Assembly: GCA_012517315.1 (NCBI GenBank)
Contig: JAAYVE010000059.1
Location: 1-64,000 of the forward strand
From: Deltaproteobacteria bacterium
GTDB taxonomy: Bacteria; Desulfobacterota; Syntrophobacteria; Syntrophobacterales; Syntrophobacteraceae
DNA: 64,000 nucleotides
Direction: 5' to 3'
Part shown: positions 44,777 through 54,363 of the stretch, piece by piece
Layout: every line of letters begins with the position of its first letter
How positions within the stretch are numbered: the first letter of the stretch is position 1
Notes under the pieces: model-generated
What the model saw: only the letters and a program-made list of their open reading frames with translations
Database searches by the model: none
What the model was told of the DNA's origin: nothing
Program-made: the position numbers and the translations under genes

Positions 44777-47488
44777 TCAACCCACGGCTCGCCGCAAGAT
44801 GGCTTCCTGCTCCACCCTGTGCAGTTGATGATAGCCGCTCGCAGGACTTGCTGCGGCCGGTCTGCCGACATAGTGGAGACGTCCCGGCAAGAGCGGTTCC
44901 AAGAGGGTTCGCAAGAACTGCCAAGCGCCCATGTTCTCCGGTTCCTCCTGGACCCAGCAGTATTCCGTGGCTGACTCGTATGCACCGAGGACGCCTTTGA
45001 TCTGCTCCACAGGGAAGGGGTATAGCTGCTCGAACCGAAGGATGGCACACGATAGGGCCTCTGCCCGGCGGCGGGCCTGGAGCAGTTCGTAGAAGATCTT
45101 CCCGCTGCAGAAGAGGATGCGCCTGGGTCGGGGAGGAGCCTCTCCGTCTTCCAGTACTTCCCAGAAAGAACGGGAAGCCAGGTCTTCCAGGCTGGAGACG
45201 GCATCAGGGCTCCGCAGGAGACTCTTGGGTGTCATGACCACAAGGGGTTTGCGGAAACGCTGCCGCACCTGTTTTCTCAGGAGGTGAAAATACTGGGCTG
45301 GGGTCGTGGGGATGCATACCTGCATGTTTTCCTGGGCGCACAGCTGGAGGAAACGCTCCGGGCGGGCGCTGGAGTGCTCAGGTCCCTGGCCTTCCAGTCC
45401 GTGGGGGAGCAGGAGGACGAGACCGGAGGGCCGGTTCCACTTGAGTTCCCCTGCGGCGATGTACTGGTCGATGAGGCACTGGGCGTTGTTGGCGAAATCA
45501 CCGAACTGGGCTTCCCACAGGACCAGGGAACGGGGCGATGCGAGGGAATAGCCGTATTCGAAACCCAGGACCGCGTTTTCCGCCAGCATGCTGTCGTGGA
45601 TGGCGAGAAGGGCCTGGTCCGGTTGCAGGGCGTTGAGAGGCGTGAACTCTTCGCCCGTCTTCACGTCCACCAGGACCGCGTGCCGTTGGCTGAAAGTGCC
45701 CCTGCGGCAGTCCTGGCCGCTGAAGCGGACGGGAGTTCCCTCCACGAGAAGAGACGCCAGGGCGAGGGATTCCCCGGTGGCCCAGTCGATCCCTTCTCCC
45801 TTTTCTACGGTCCCGAGGCGTTGGGCCAGGATCCGCCCCAGCTTGGGATGGATGGAGAAGCCGGGCGGCGTCGTGCTCAGGCGGCGGGCCAGGTCTACAA
45901 GGCGTTCCCTGGAAACCCCCGTCTCCACGGGTTCATGACTGTATGCCCGGGGGATGTCCTCCCAGTCCTCGTAGAAGCGGTCCCCGGGGAGCTTGCAGGC
46001 GCCGCTGCGAACCTCATCGTAAGCCAACTCGAGGCACCGGTCGATGTCCGACTCGAGAGCCCTTGCTTCCTCCTGCGTCACAACACCCTCCTTTGCGAGG
46101 CGTTCGGCGGCGATCCTGTGCACAGGGGGGCGCTCCTTGATGCGCGCGTACATGAGAGGCTGGGTGAAGTAAGGTTCATCTCCCTCGTTGTGGCCGTGTC
46201 TTCGGTAGCAGACCACGTCGACGACCACGTCCTTGCCGAACCGGACCCGGTAGTCGCAGGCCAGTTTCATCACGTGGACGGCCGCTTCCGGGTTCTCCCC
46301 GTGTACATGGAAAACGGGGACCATGAGCATCTTGGCGATATCCGTGGAATATCGGGTGGACCGGGCGTGCTCCGGGAGCGTCGTGAAACCGATCTGGTTG
46401 TTGATGACCAAGTGGATGGTCCCCCCGGTGGTGTATCCTTCCAGCTGGGATAGGTTGAGAGTTTCCGCCACCACCCCCTCTCCGGAAAAGGCTGCGTCTC
46501 CATGGATGAGCACGGGCAGCACCGATCCACGCCCCTCTTCTCCGAACCGCTCCTGGCGGGCCTTGGCAAGGCCCTCCACGACAGGGTTCACCGATTCCAG
46601 GTGGCTCGCGTTGGGGACGAGGAGCACCCGCAACGTTCGATTCTCCCCTGCCGCCACGTCTCCCATGAACCCTTTGTGATACTTCACATCCCCGCTGCCA
46701 ACGAGGGAGTCGGGGTCATAGTGGTCCTCGAACTCGCACAGGACCGCTTCGTAGCGCTTCCCCAGAACGTTCACCTGCACATTAAGGCGCCCCCGGTGGG
46801 CCATCCCGAGGATCATCTCACGGCATCCCGATGCTGCGGCGTGTCGCACAAGCGCTTCCAGCATGGGAATCATCACTTCAGCCCCTTCCAGGGAAAAACG
46901 CTTCTGGCCCACGTACTTCGCGTGCAGGAACTGTTCGAAGCGGTTCGCCTGGCAGAGCTTGTTGAGAAGACGGCGCTTTTCCTCAAAAGAGAGCACCGGT
47001 CGGTTACGGGTGGTCTCCATGCGCTCCTGGAGCCAACTCCGTTCGGAAGGGTCCTGCAGATGCATGGTTTCCGCCCCGATGGAGCGGCAGTAAGTCTCCC
47101 GGAGCATCTGCACGATGTCCCGCAGGGACGCCGCTCCCATGTGCGGCAGACTCGGGGTGGAGAAGGTGCGGTCCAGGTCCGTTTCTGAAAAAGGAAAGGC
47201 GGACAAGGAAAGTAGGGGGTGATCCGTAGGGCATGCCGTGAGGGGGTCCAGGCAGGCCAGGAGGTGTCCCACGTCCCGGTGTCGGTGGATGAGGGCTTCC
47301 AGGGCCGATTGGAGTTCCAGCCCCCTGGCGTCCGCCGTGACGGAGGCTTCCCCGGCGACGGTCGAACAGGCCAGGTCGAAACCCTGGAAAAAAAGGCGCC
47401 ACTCCCTGGAAACGCCCTCTGGGTCCGCCTTCCAGCGTTCGTACTGGGCTTCTATGTACTCGGTGTTGTTCAGAGGCATTGCATCCAT
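44777..47488 (-). CDS. sucA: 2-oxoglutarate dehydrogenase E1 (thiamine diphosphate)
   Basis: The decarboxylating subunit; it passes the succinyl group to lipoyl-SucB. A protein of about 904 residues with the N-terminal [16 protein letters not shown] segment that binds E2, [23 protein letters not shown], the thiamine-site [34 protein letters not shown] and a transketolase-like C-terminal domain ([19 protein letters not shown]). The start is [11 protein letters not shown] at 47488; MPLNNTEY at 47479 is an alternative. It precedes sucB by 34 bp. The complex is unusual for a presumed strict anaerobe. Confidence 0.95.
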   Translation of the reverse strand: MDAMPLNNTEYIEAQYERWKADPEGVSREWRLFFQGFDLACSTVAGEASVTADARGLELQSALEALIHRHRDVGHLLACLDPLTACPTDHPLLSLSAFPFSETDLDRTFSTPSLPHMGAASLRDIVQMLRETYCRSIGAETMHLQDPSERSWLQERMETTRNRPVLSFEEKRRLLNKLCQANRFEQFLHAKYVGQKRFSLEGAEVMIPMLEALVRHAAASGCREMILGMAHRGRLNVQVNVLGKRYEAVLCEFEDHYDPDSLVGSGDVKYHKGFMGDVAAGENRTLRVLLVPNASHLESVNPVVEGLAKARQERFGEEGRGSVLPVLIHGDAAFSGEGVVAETLNLSQLEGYTTGGTIHLVINNQIGFTTLPEHARSTRYSTDIAKMLMVPVFHVHGENPEAAVHVMKLACDYRVRFGKDVVVDVVCYRRHGHNEGDEPYFTQPLMYARIKERPPVHRIAAERLAKEGVVTQEEARALESDIDRCLELAYDEVRSGACKLPGDRFYEDWEDIPRAYSHEPVETGVSRERLVDLARRLSTTPPGFSIHPKLGRILAQRLGTVEKGEGIDWATGESLALASLLVEGTPVRFSGQDCRRGTFSQRHAVLVDVKTGEEFTPLNALQPDQALLAIHDSMLAENAVLGFEYGYSLASPRSLVLWEAQFGDFANNAQCLIDQYIAAGELKWNRPSGLVLLLPHGLEGQGPEHSSARPERFLQLCAQENMQVCIPTTPAQYFHLLRKQVRQRFRKPLVVMTPKSLLRSPDAVSSLEDLASRSFWEVLEDGEAPPRPRRILFCSGKIFYELLQARRRAEALSCAILRFEQLYPFPVEQIKGVLGAYESATEYCWVQEEPENMGAWQFLRTLLEPLLPGRLHYVGRPAAASPASGYHQLHRVEQEAILRRAVG

Positions 47489-47930
47489 CGGGCTATCCCC
47501 GGGGAGGCGCTGCAGGTCCCCGCATGTCCGTTCACATTCACAGGAGTCGGGGGGCCCGTCATCGTAGGGAGCATTGCCTGCATACCGCTCACCGGCCCAA
47601 TCCGCGACCTCAAGGAACATTTATCAATGGCTCACTCCCTCGCCTTGTGTCAAGAAATGATTGAAAAGGGGATGAAAGGCGATGGCTTGCGGGTCTTCTC
47701 CATGGTCCCCCTTTATTCCGTTCCGAAAGAAGTTATCTTCTGGTTGAGTCTGCGATGAAAATCGACGCAGTGCGCAGCCCATGGGCGCGGCAATAATGGT
47801 GTTGCGTCCGCCGGGAGCGGTGTAACGCAAGCATGGAAAGGCGTTTGTGTTCTCTTCCGAAAAACTCGTGCAAAAGGCACCGTGCTTCACGGGTGCAGGA
47901 CGGGAAATTGACTGCAAAAAGGAGAATCCC
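47489..47930. other. Intergenic region between divergent genes
   Basis: About 440 bp between sucA (minus) and the Cys-rich secreted protein (plus). Promoters of both should lie here; none could be fixed. Overlapping short frames are not supported. Confidence 0.5.
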
Positions 47931-48326
47931 ATGAAACGATTCATTGCGTTGGGCTTTATCCTCGCGTTGGTTCTGGCTTCCGCGAGTTTTGTTCAGGCCG
48001 CCCACGACAAGGGGGCCATGCAGTTGAAAGTGGGGGATGAACTCTATGTCTGCGGATGCGGACCCGAGTGTCCCTGTCTCACCATGGCTGCCAAGGCCGG
48101 CAAGTGCCCCTGCGGGAAAGAGTTGGTCAAGGCCCAAGTGACGAAGGTCTCGGGGGACAAGGCCGCCGTCCGGATGCCGGACGGCAAGGAGCAGGCCTTT
48201 CCCCTCAAGGGGAAGTATGTGTGCGCATGCGGCCCCAAGTGCGACTGTCACACCATGAGCCAGGGTCCGGGGAAGTGCGTTTGCGGGGCTGACATGAAGC
48301 CCCGCGGACGCGCAAAGGTCAACTGA
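47931..48326 (+). CDS. Secreted Cys-rich protein with two metal-binding-like repeats
   Basis: A 131-residue protein with a clean signal peptide (1-24, LGFILALVLASASFVQAA). The start follows AAAAAGGAG. Two repeats share exactly the same cysteine pattern, C-x-C-x3-C-x-C-x9-C-x-C: YVCGCGPECPCLTM to GKCPCG (39-62) and YVCACGPKCDCHTM to GKCVCG (96-119), 12 cysteines in all. They flank a short beta-like link (VSGDKAAVRMPDGKEQAFPL). The pattern suggests a periplasmic metal or thiol-active role. No haem CxxCH motif is present: the Cys pairs are CxC. A terminator follows at 48366. Confidence 0.85.
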   Translation: MKRFIALGFILALVLASASFVQAAHDKGAMQLKVGDELYVCGCGPECPCLTMAAKAGKCPCGKELVKAQVTKVSGDKAAVRMPDGKEQAFPLKGKYVCACGPKCDCHTMSQGPGKCVCGADMKPRGRAKVN

Positions 48327-48365
48327 AGCCTGGCTGTTTCCGTTGTTGCCATGAGCGTCAGCCTT

Positions 48366-48418
48366 AAAAAAAAAGCCCCTGAACTGCTCTTCAGAAGCGA
48401 GCACAGGGGCTTTTCTTT
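48366..48418. terminator. Bidirectional terminator
   Basis: AAAAGCCCCTG pairs with CAGGGGCTTTT, with an inner TGCTC/GAGCA stem. A-run and T-run flank it on both sides, so it can stop the Cys-rich gene (plus) and the 48440 gene (minus). Confidence 0.9.
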
Positions 48419-48439
48419 GCTCCCCGCCGGAGATGCTCG

Positions 48440-51271
48440 TCAGTTCTTCTTCAACGGGGTGAAGATGGTGTGGAGGGCGGTCATGGCGTAGCTGCACTCC
48501 TTGAAGATGCGCATCATGAAGAGGAACGCCACGAAATTGAGGATCCCACACGCGAGCCAGGCGTGGCTCAGGGCCGCTCCCGCAGAGAGGACCGCAAAGA
48601 GAAGGGTGATGACGACGGCTGCCGGGTAACACCGAGGCCACGCGCGGAAGCGCAGAAACTGCTTGCCTCCCCCGTGTTCCTCCACGGCCATGAGGAGCCG
48701 GACGCTGCCGAATAGGCCACCGCGCAGTTCAAGGTCCCACCGGTCGAAGTCGCCGCCCCGCAGAACCACCGAGCGGAGGGCCTTCAGGCTGGATTCCAGG
48801 GATTCCAGCCAGGTGAACGGGGATCGCCATTCCTCGCTCCACAAGGTGAACGTCCTGGGAAAGGGCAGGGGCGTGGACACACCCGAGATCACGCAGCGCC
48901 TCCAGGGGGTCAGTCCCTGCTGAATCCGGCCAAACAGGCGCACCAGGGGCTGCAGCATGTGGAGCAGGGCCGTGAGTGCCCTGAGCTTCAGAAGCTCCTT
49001 ACGGGACTGGAACGATTCGGGGAAGGTGGCTTTCATGCCGCAAACGATCGCGTGCAGGCCCGGCAGCGTGGCGGCGACCAGAAGCAGGGGCACGGCGAGA
49101 AGGAGCGGCTTCCATTCGAGACCTAGCAAAGAGATGCCGGTGAGGGCGGCGACGACCACGTACCACTCGGGCATCATGGGCAACGATGAGATGAGGTCCG
49201 GAGCCGGCTGATAGATGGACTGGAAGAGGGCGCTCCCCCATGTCCCCTGGTAAATCCTTCCACGGAGGGAACCCAGCAGTTGTTCGAAACCCTTGAGATA
49301 GAGCCGGCCGGCCCAGGGAATGTGTCCCGCTGCGTTGTATTTTTCCGGCCACTTCTTCTCCAGAAAAGCCTCCGCCTTCCCGTAGTTCTTCTGCTGCCTC
49401 AAGTAGGCCCTCACGGAATCCCTGCGGCGGTGCCACACCATGGCGGCCGCGTTGAACCCGAGGGTCCACCCCCGCTGCTGCAGGCGCCAGCAAAGGTCCA
49501 CGTCGTCACCTGCGATGCGGAAGGTGGGGTCGAATCCCCCCACCGCCTCCAGCGCCTCCTTGCGGAACGCCATGTTGCAGCCCGGGATGTGCTCTGCCTC
49601 CTGGTCGGTCAGGAGGACATGGATGGGCCCCCCTGGGGCGTTGGCCACGCAGTGGGATATGGGACTGTCGTCCAGGGGAGGGATGTTGGGGCCTCCGACG
49701 CCCACGTGGCTGGTCCGGAGAAAGGTGGCTGCAAGATAGGTGAGCCAATGGGGATCCGGCCATGCGTCGTCGTCGATGTAGGCCACGATTTCCCCCTTGG
49801 CCTCTCTCATGCCCGTGTTCCGCGCGCTGCTCAGGCCGCGGTTTTCCGTGGTGATGACCTTGAACCCATACTCCTTTGCGATTTCCCCCGTGTTGTCCTT
49901 GGATCCGTCATTGACGACGATGACCTCGTAGTTGGGGTATTCCAGCTTGCGGAGTCCTTCCAGGCAGCCGCGGATGGTCCGGCTTCCGTTGTACGAGCAG
50001 ACGACGACGGAGATGCTTGGCCATGGGAGATCCGGGGCGAAGGGAACTTCGGCGTAAGCCTTGCGGATGCTTCGCAAGGCCGGTTTCGGCCTGCGGTCCC
50101 TGTCGGTGACGCCGAAAGCCCAGTCGTCAATATCGAATCCGCCCCGGTGCCACTCGTCGGTCCAGGAAAAGATGAACACACCGGCACATCCTGCAGCGAA
50201 GGTGGAACGAATCTGCCAAGCCAGGGTTTCAGCCTGGACGTCCTCGCCTTTGCGGATGCTGTCCAGCCCCACTTCGGCCATGAGAAGGGGCTTGTCCCCA
50301 GCAAGGTTCTGAAGGCGTGCGAGGTAACCTTCCAGCTTTTCCCTGGTTTCCAGGTATACGTTGAAGGAGACGAAATCCACGAAAGGCAGTTGAAGGTATT
50401 CCGTCGTGGGGAAGTTCACGTAGGTCACCAGGGCTCCCGGGTCTTCCTCCTTTGTGGCCTTGTAGAGGCGCTCCAGATAGGCTTCGATCTTCCTGCGGCC
50501 GTACCAGCGCACGATGGAGGCGGGGATCTCGTTTCCCACCGTAAAACAGAGCAGGGCGGGATGCCCGGCGCATTCCCTCACACCGGCGCGAACCCGGTTT
50601 TCGATGTCCTGAGCGACCTTCCTTTTTTCCAGGAAAGCGATGTGTTCTTCCCAGGGGAGTCCCACCATCACCCGCAAGCCGTGTTTCTGAGCGATGTCCA
50701 GGAGCCACCGGGGGGGCACGGTGTAGGTGCGCACCGAATTGATGCCGTTTTCCGCCATGAGAGCGAAGTCCTTCTCCACCACCTCGGGAGTGTGGTACTC
50801 GCACCCCTGCGCGTCGGGCCGGAAAGGACCGTAGGTCACCCCTCGGATGTAGAACTTCTCATTCCCCACAAAGATGAATTTCCCGGCCACCCGCGGTCTC
50901 ACCCCTTCTTCCACGGGGATGTTCCTCGGCGGGTTCAGGAAAAACTCGGCCACTCTTCCCGGGGAGGAGCGCCTGTTGAAAAGGGGGGTCAAGACTGGAG
51001 GAGCATCCGATCGGGATTTGGCAACCGCATCATCCGGCATGCCGGCCACCACTTCCGAAATGGATGAGGGACCCTTTCCCTGGCGGATGGGCTTGGTGAA
51101 ATCAGGCCGCAGCACTTCGGCCTTTTCCATGGGGAGTTTAAACCCTTCCTCCGCGAGAATCTCCCCGTTGCCCATCTCCGCCTCGGGATTCTCGTCGAAA
51201 GCCTCATTGACTCTTTGCAATGACGTTCCGGCCATTTTCGCTCCGTGATCCATCGACAGGGTTTGTATCAT
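48440..51271 (-). CDS. Glycoside hydrolase / family-2 glycosyltransferase fusion, membrane bound
   Basis: The 943-residue protein joins two enzymes. Residues about 130-420 form a glycosidase-type TIM barrel like the catalytic part of GH2/GH5 enzymes (FYIRGVTYGPF, ENGINSVRTYTVPPRWLLDI, CFTVGNEIPASIV with the likely acid/base Glu, and LLMAEVGLDS with the likely nucleophile). Residues about 425-660 are a GT2 glycosyltransferase (ISVVVCSYNGSRTIRGCLEG, NDGSKDNTGEIAKEYGF, YIDDDAWPDPHWL, GCNMAFRKEALEAVGGFDP). The remaining part contains at least four membrane helices. This is a synthase-like fusion for an exported glycan. The long N-terminal 120 residues look disordered. It reads as one intact frame. 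Confidence 0.82.
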   Translation of the reverse strand: MIQTLSMDHGAKMAGTSLQRVNEAFDENPEAEMGNGEILAEEGFKLPMEKAEVLRPDFTKPIRQGKGPSSISEVVAGMPDDAVAKSRSDAPPVLTPLFNRRSSPGRVAEFFLNPPRNIPVEEGVRPRVAGKFIFVGNEKFYIRGVTYGPFRPDAQGCEYHTPEVVEKDFALMAENGINSVRTYTVPPRWLLDIAQKHGLRVMVGLPWEEHIAFLEKRKVAQDIENRVRAGVRECAGHPALLCFTVGNEIPASIVRWYGRRKIEAYLERLYKATKEEDPGALVTYVNFPTTEYLQLPFVDFVSFNVYLETREKLEGYLARLQNLAGDKPLLMAEVGLDSIRKGEDVQAETLAWQIRSTFAAGCAGVFIFSWTDEWHRGGFDIDDWAFGVTDRDRRPKPALRSIRKAYAEVPFAPDLPWPSISVVVCSYNGSRTIRGCLEGLRKLEYPNYEVIVVNDGSKDNTGEIAKEYGFKVITTENRGLSSARNTGMREAKGEIVAYIDDDAWPDPHWLTYLAATFLRTSHVGVGGPNIPPLDDSPISHCVANAPGGPIHVLLTDQEAEHIPGCNMAFRKEALEAVGGFDPTFRIAGDDVDLCWRLQQRGWTLGFNAAAMVWHRRRDSVRAYLRQQKNYGKAEAFLEKKWPEKYNAAGHIPWAGRLYLKGFEQLLGSLRGRIYQGTWGSALFQSIYQPAPDLISSLPMMPEWYVVVAALTGISLLGLEWKPLLLAVPLLLVAATLPGLHAIVCGMKATFPESFQSRKELLKLRALTALLHMLQPLVRLFGRIQQGLTPWRRCVISGVSTPLPFPRTFTLWSEEWRSPFTWLESLESSLKALRSVVLRGGDFDRWDLELRGGLFGSVRLLMAVEEHGGGKQFLRFRAWPRCYPAAVVITLLFAVLSAGAALSHAWLACGILNFVAFLFMMRIFKECSYAMTALHTIFTPLKKN

Positions 51272-51535
51272 CGTCCCGGACCTCTCCGGGCTTTCACTTG
51301 CTTTTGTTCAACGCGCCCACGGAGAAAGGCAACAAATGTGCCATGAGCTTATCCTTCGAATTTGATTGAAAATTTGTGGATGGGGACAGCTTTCACAGGG
51401 GATGATGTTACGATTCTTGCGCACGATGGTTACGAACCCTGCACAGGCGATTCTCCCGTTGTCACCCAGAGGGTTTCCATGTAACCTAACCGGGGCATGC
51501 ACAGGTGTCGGGACCTCCCCCTTGGAGTTTTTTCC

Positions 51536-52513
51536 GTGAATCCACCGCTTCTACAAATGAAGAATCTCAGGACATACTTCTTTTCCCAGAGGGGGGTGAC
51601 CAGGGCAGTGGACGGAGTGGGCCTGAGAATGGAGCAGGGGGGCTTCCTGGGTGTGGTGGGTGAGTCCGGGTGCGGCAAGACCGTCATGGCCCTGTCCATC
51701 ATGGGCCTCATCCCCTCTCCCCCCGGAAGGATCGTGGAGGGGGAGGTTTTCCTTGAAGGCAGGGATTTGCTCGCCCTCAGCAGTGAAGAACTGCGGGATG
51801 TCCGCGGAAGCTGCGTCTCCATGGTCTTTCAGGAGCCCATGACGTCCCTCAATCCCGTTTTCCGCGTCCAGGACCAGATCATGGAGGTCCTGGAGCGCCA
51901 TCGGCACCTGTCCCGAAAAGAGGCTCTGGAGGGAACGAGAGAGCTGCTTCACCGGGTGAGGATTCCTGCCCCCGAAGAGCGCATGCGGGATTATCCCCAT
52001 CAGATGAGCGGAGGAATGAGGCAGCGGGTGATGATCGCCATGGCCATCGCCTGTGAACCGAAACTCATCATCGCCGATGAACCCACCACCGCCCTGGATG
52101 TGACCATTCAGGCCCAAATCCTTGATCTGCTGCAAGAACTCAGGGAGGAAAGAGGGTGCGGCGTCCTGCTCATCACCCATGACCTGAGCGTCGTGGCGCA
52201 GGTTGCGGACCGGGTGGTCGTCATGTACGCAGGCCGGGTGATGGAGGAAGCCCCGGTTGTGGAGATGTTCGAGCAACCCCTTCATCCATACACCCAGGGA
52301 TTGATGCGTTCCATACCGGGGAACATTGCCTCCAAGGGGAAGAGGAGGCTGGAGGCCATCCCCGGCGTGGTCCCCAGCCTGCTTGACCTCCCCAAAGGGT
52401 GCAAGTTCAACACCCGGTGCATGCATGCCTTCGCAGACTGTTTTCTGGAACCGGAACCGGACCTGCTGGCCGTCGGGGATGGTCGCTATGTGCGCTGCCG
52501 GCTTTACGAATGA
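51536..52513 (+). CDS. Oligopeptide/dipeptide ABC transporter ATPase (DppD/OppD type)
   Basis: The 325-residue ATPase has Walker [11 protein letters not shown], signature [16 protein letters not shown], Walker [13 protein letters not shown] and the C-terminal extension typical of oligopeptide ATPases ([15 protein letters not shown], often with a [4Fe-4S] or zinc-like Cys set). The start is GTG 51536 behind GGAG or ATG 51557. It is followed 7 bp later by a second ATPase. No permease or binding-protein gene is next to the pair. Confidence 0.92.
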   Translation: MNPPLLQMKNLRTYFFSQRGVTRAVDGVGLRMEQGGFLGVVGESGCGKTVMALSIMGLIPSPPGRIVEGEVFLEGRDLLALSSEELRDVRGSCVSMVFQEPMTSLNPVFRVQDQIMEVLERHRHLSRKEALEGTRELLHRVRIPAPEERMRDYPHQMSGGMRQRVMIAMAIACEPKLIIADEPTTALDVTIQAQILDLLQELREERGCGVLLITHDLSVVAQVADRVVVMYAGRVMEEAPVVEMFEQPLHPYTQGLMRSIPGNIASKGKRRLEAIPGVVPSLLDLPKGCKFNTRCMHAFADCFLEPEPDLLAVGDGRYVRCRLYE

Positions 52514-52520
52514 TGACCGC

Positions 52521-53510
52521 ATGAATCGGGGAGGTCCCGCCACGGAACTGCTGGCCGTTCGAAACCTGAAAAAACACTATCCTGTCACCAGGGGATTCCT
52601 GAGGCGGAGAAGGGGGTGGGTTCGGGCCGTGGACGGAGTGGACCTGACCATCGCCAAGGGAGAGACCCTTGGGCTGGTGGGCGAGAGCGGATGCGGCAAA
52701 TCGACCCTCGGGCGCGTCATTCTGCGCCTTGAAGAGCCCACGTCGGGGGACATACTCTACCTCGGCGAGTCACTCCTGAACAGAACCGGAAAGGAGATGC
52801 TCGCCGTCAGAAGGAAAATGCAGATCATCTTCCAGGACCCCTATGCCTCCCTCAACCCGAGGCTGACCATCGGCCGGATCATCGGTGAGGGACCGGCGAT
52901 CCACCGGCTGGGATCTCCGGCGGATCGGGCGGAGAGAGTGCGCCGGCTCATGGAGGTGGTCGGGCTGCGGCCGGAAGAGGCGAGCCGGTATCCCCACGAG
53001 TTCAGCGGCGGACAGAGACAGCGGGTGGGAATCGCCCGCGCCCTTGCCCTCCAGCCTGAGCTGCTCATCTGCGACGAACCCCTCTCGGCCCTCGACGTCT
53101 CCGTTCAGGCCCAGGTGATCAACCTGCTGCAGGACCTGCAGGAAGTATTCGGCCTCACATACCTTTTCATCTCCCACGACCTTTCGGTGGTGCGGCACCT
53201 AAGTGACCGGGTGGCCGTCATGTACCTGGGAAGTATCGTGGAATTGACGGACAAGGACGAACTCTTCGACCATCCCGCACATCCCTATACCCTCGCGCTG
53301 CTGCAGGCCGTTCCGGTGGCCGACCCTCGCGCCGCCCGCCTGCGCCGCAGGAAGAGGGAACCCGAACCGGAACCCGGGAACCTGGAAGGACCCGGCTGTC
53401 GATTCGCTACCCGCTGCCCCGACGCGTTCCCCCCGTGCCGCGAAACGGCGCCACTGCTCAAGGAAGTTTCCCCCGGCCACTGGGTGAAGTGCCTGCGAAC
53501 GGGTGGATGA
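52521..53510 (+). CDS. Oligopeptide/dipeptide ABC transporter ATPase (DppF/OppF type)
   Basis: The 329-residue ATPase has Walker [13 protein letters not shown], the DPYASLNPR segment, signature [16 protein letters not shown], Walker [13 protein letters not shown] and a C-terminal [14 protein letters not shown] extension. The start is [13 protein letters not shown] at 52521, close to the stop of the first ATPase, so coupling is likely. The two make the usual heterodimer of a peptide or nickel importer; the membrane subunits must be elsewhere. Confidence 0.93.
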   Translation: MNRGGPATELLAVRNLKKHYPVTRGFLRRRRGWVRAVDGVDLTIAKGETLGLVGESGCGKSTLGRVILRLEEPTSGDILYLGESLLNRTGKEMLAVRRKMQIIFQDPYASLNPRLTIGRIIGEGPAIHRLGSPADRAERVRRLMEVVGLRPEEASRYPHEFSGGQRQRVGIARALALQPELLICDEPLSALDVSVQAQVINLLQDLQEVFGLTYLFISHDLSVVRHLSDRVAVMYLGSIVELTDKDELFDHPAHPYTLALLQAVPVADPRAARLRRRKREPEPEPGNLEGPGCRFATRCPDAFPPCRETAPLLKEVSPGHWVKCLRTGG

Positions 53511-53523
53511 GAGCTTCCAATGG

Positions 53524-54153
53524 TCAATGACCGGCCAAAACGACGGCCACGTTGTCAAAGAAGAGCCGTTCCTCCCGGAGGACCCGAAGGTCCTGTTGCA
53601 GGAGAACCGCCGTGAGCCCGCCTCTTTTCATGAATGCCAGGAAGCTTGCATAGTGCTCTTTCCCGGCCCCTCTCTCCACGAGTCTGACCCAGCGGCCGAC
53701 CGCCCGTGCCGTGAGTCCCAGGGGAACCAGGAAATCGGCGACGATGAGGCGGACAGGCTGCCGAACAACCCGCTTGGCCTCACGAAGAATCCCGTTGCAC
53801 AGGCTCACTTCTTTTTCGTGGAGGGCAAAGGAGATGACCGCGGCATCGAAGGAGTCGTCGGCGAAGGGCAGTCTCGCGGCGTCGCCTCTGACAAAAGGGA
53901 TGCTCTTTCCCGCTTTTCTCTGGGCCACCCGGAGCATGGCGGGGGAAAGATCCAGCCCCGTCACCCGAAATCCCAGGTTCTGGAGCATCATGCTCTGCCG
54001 GCCGGTCCCACAACAGATGTCCAGAATGCTGTGGAGGTTCCGGCCCAGGGCCAGGCGGCAGATTTCCCTGCGAACCGGCATGATCAGGGGGCCGATGAGG
54101 GGATCGTACAGGCGTGCCGTTTTCGAGTATGCGTCTGTTTTGACGACGCTCAC
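53524..54153 (-). CDS. Class I SAM-dependent methyltransferase
   Basis: A 209-residue protein of the UbiE-like group with motif I LDICCGTGRQSMMLQ, DLSPAMLRVAQRK and GDAARLPFADDSFDAAVISFAL. The start is chosen as GTG 54153 (VSVVKTDAYSK) behind GAGGAGGG; the open frame extends to 54369, but that part is arginine-rich and shadowed by the MFS gene region. The methyl acceptor is unknown. It lies head-to-head with the MFS gene. Confidence 0.85.
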   Translation of the reverse strand: MSVVKTDAYSKTARLYDPLIGPLIMPVRREICRLALGRNLHSILDICCGTGRQSMMLQNLGFRVTGLDLSPAMLRVAQRKAGKSIPFVRGDAARLPFADDSFDAAVISFALHEKEVSLCNGILREAKRVVRQPVRLIVADFLVPLGLTARAVGRWVRLVERGAGKEHYASFLAFMKRGGLTAVLLQQDLRVLREERLFFDNVAVVLAGH

Positions 54154-54363
54154 GACTCCAGATCCCTCCTCCCCGCGGTTCTTGGCCGACCCGATGGGAT
54201 CTCCCGGCGCTGCAGGACATTTCCCTGCCAAAGGGAGGGAAGCGGCGGCGGGAGGAAACATCTCATACAGCCTCCTTCTCTTTCCGTCCGGGCGCATCCG
54301 GGTTAACCTCATGCGGAAAAGCACCCCAGGCCGACGCCTGAACCGGTCCCGCCCGAAGACCGG

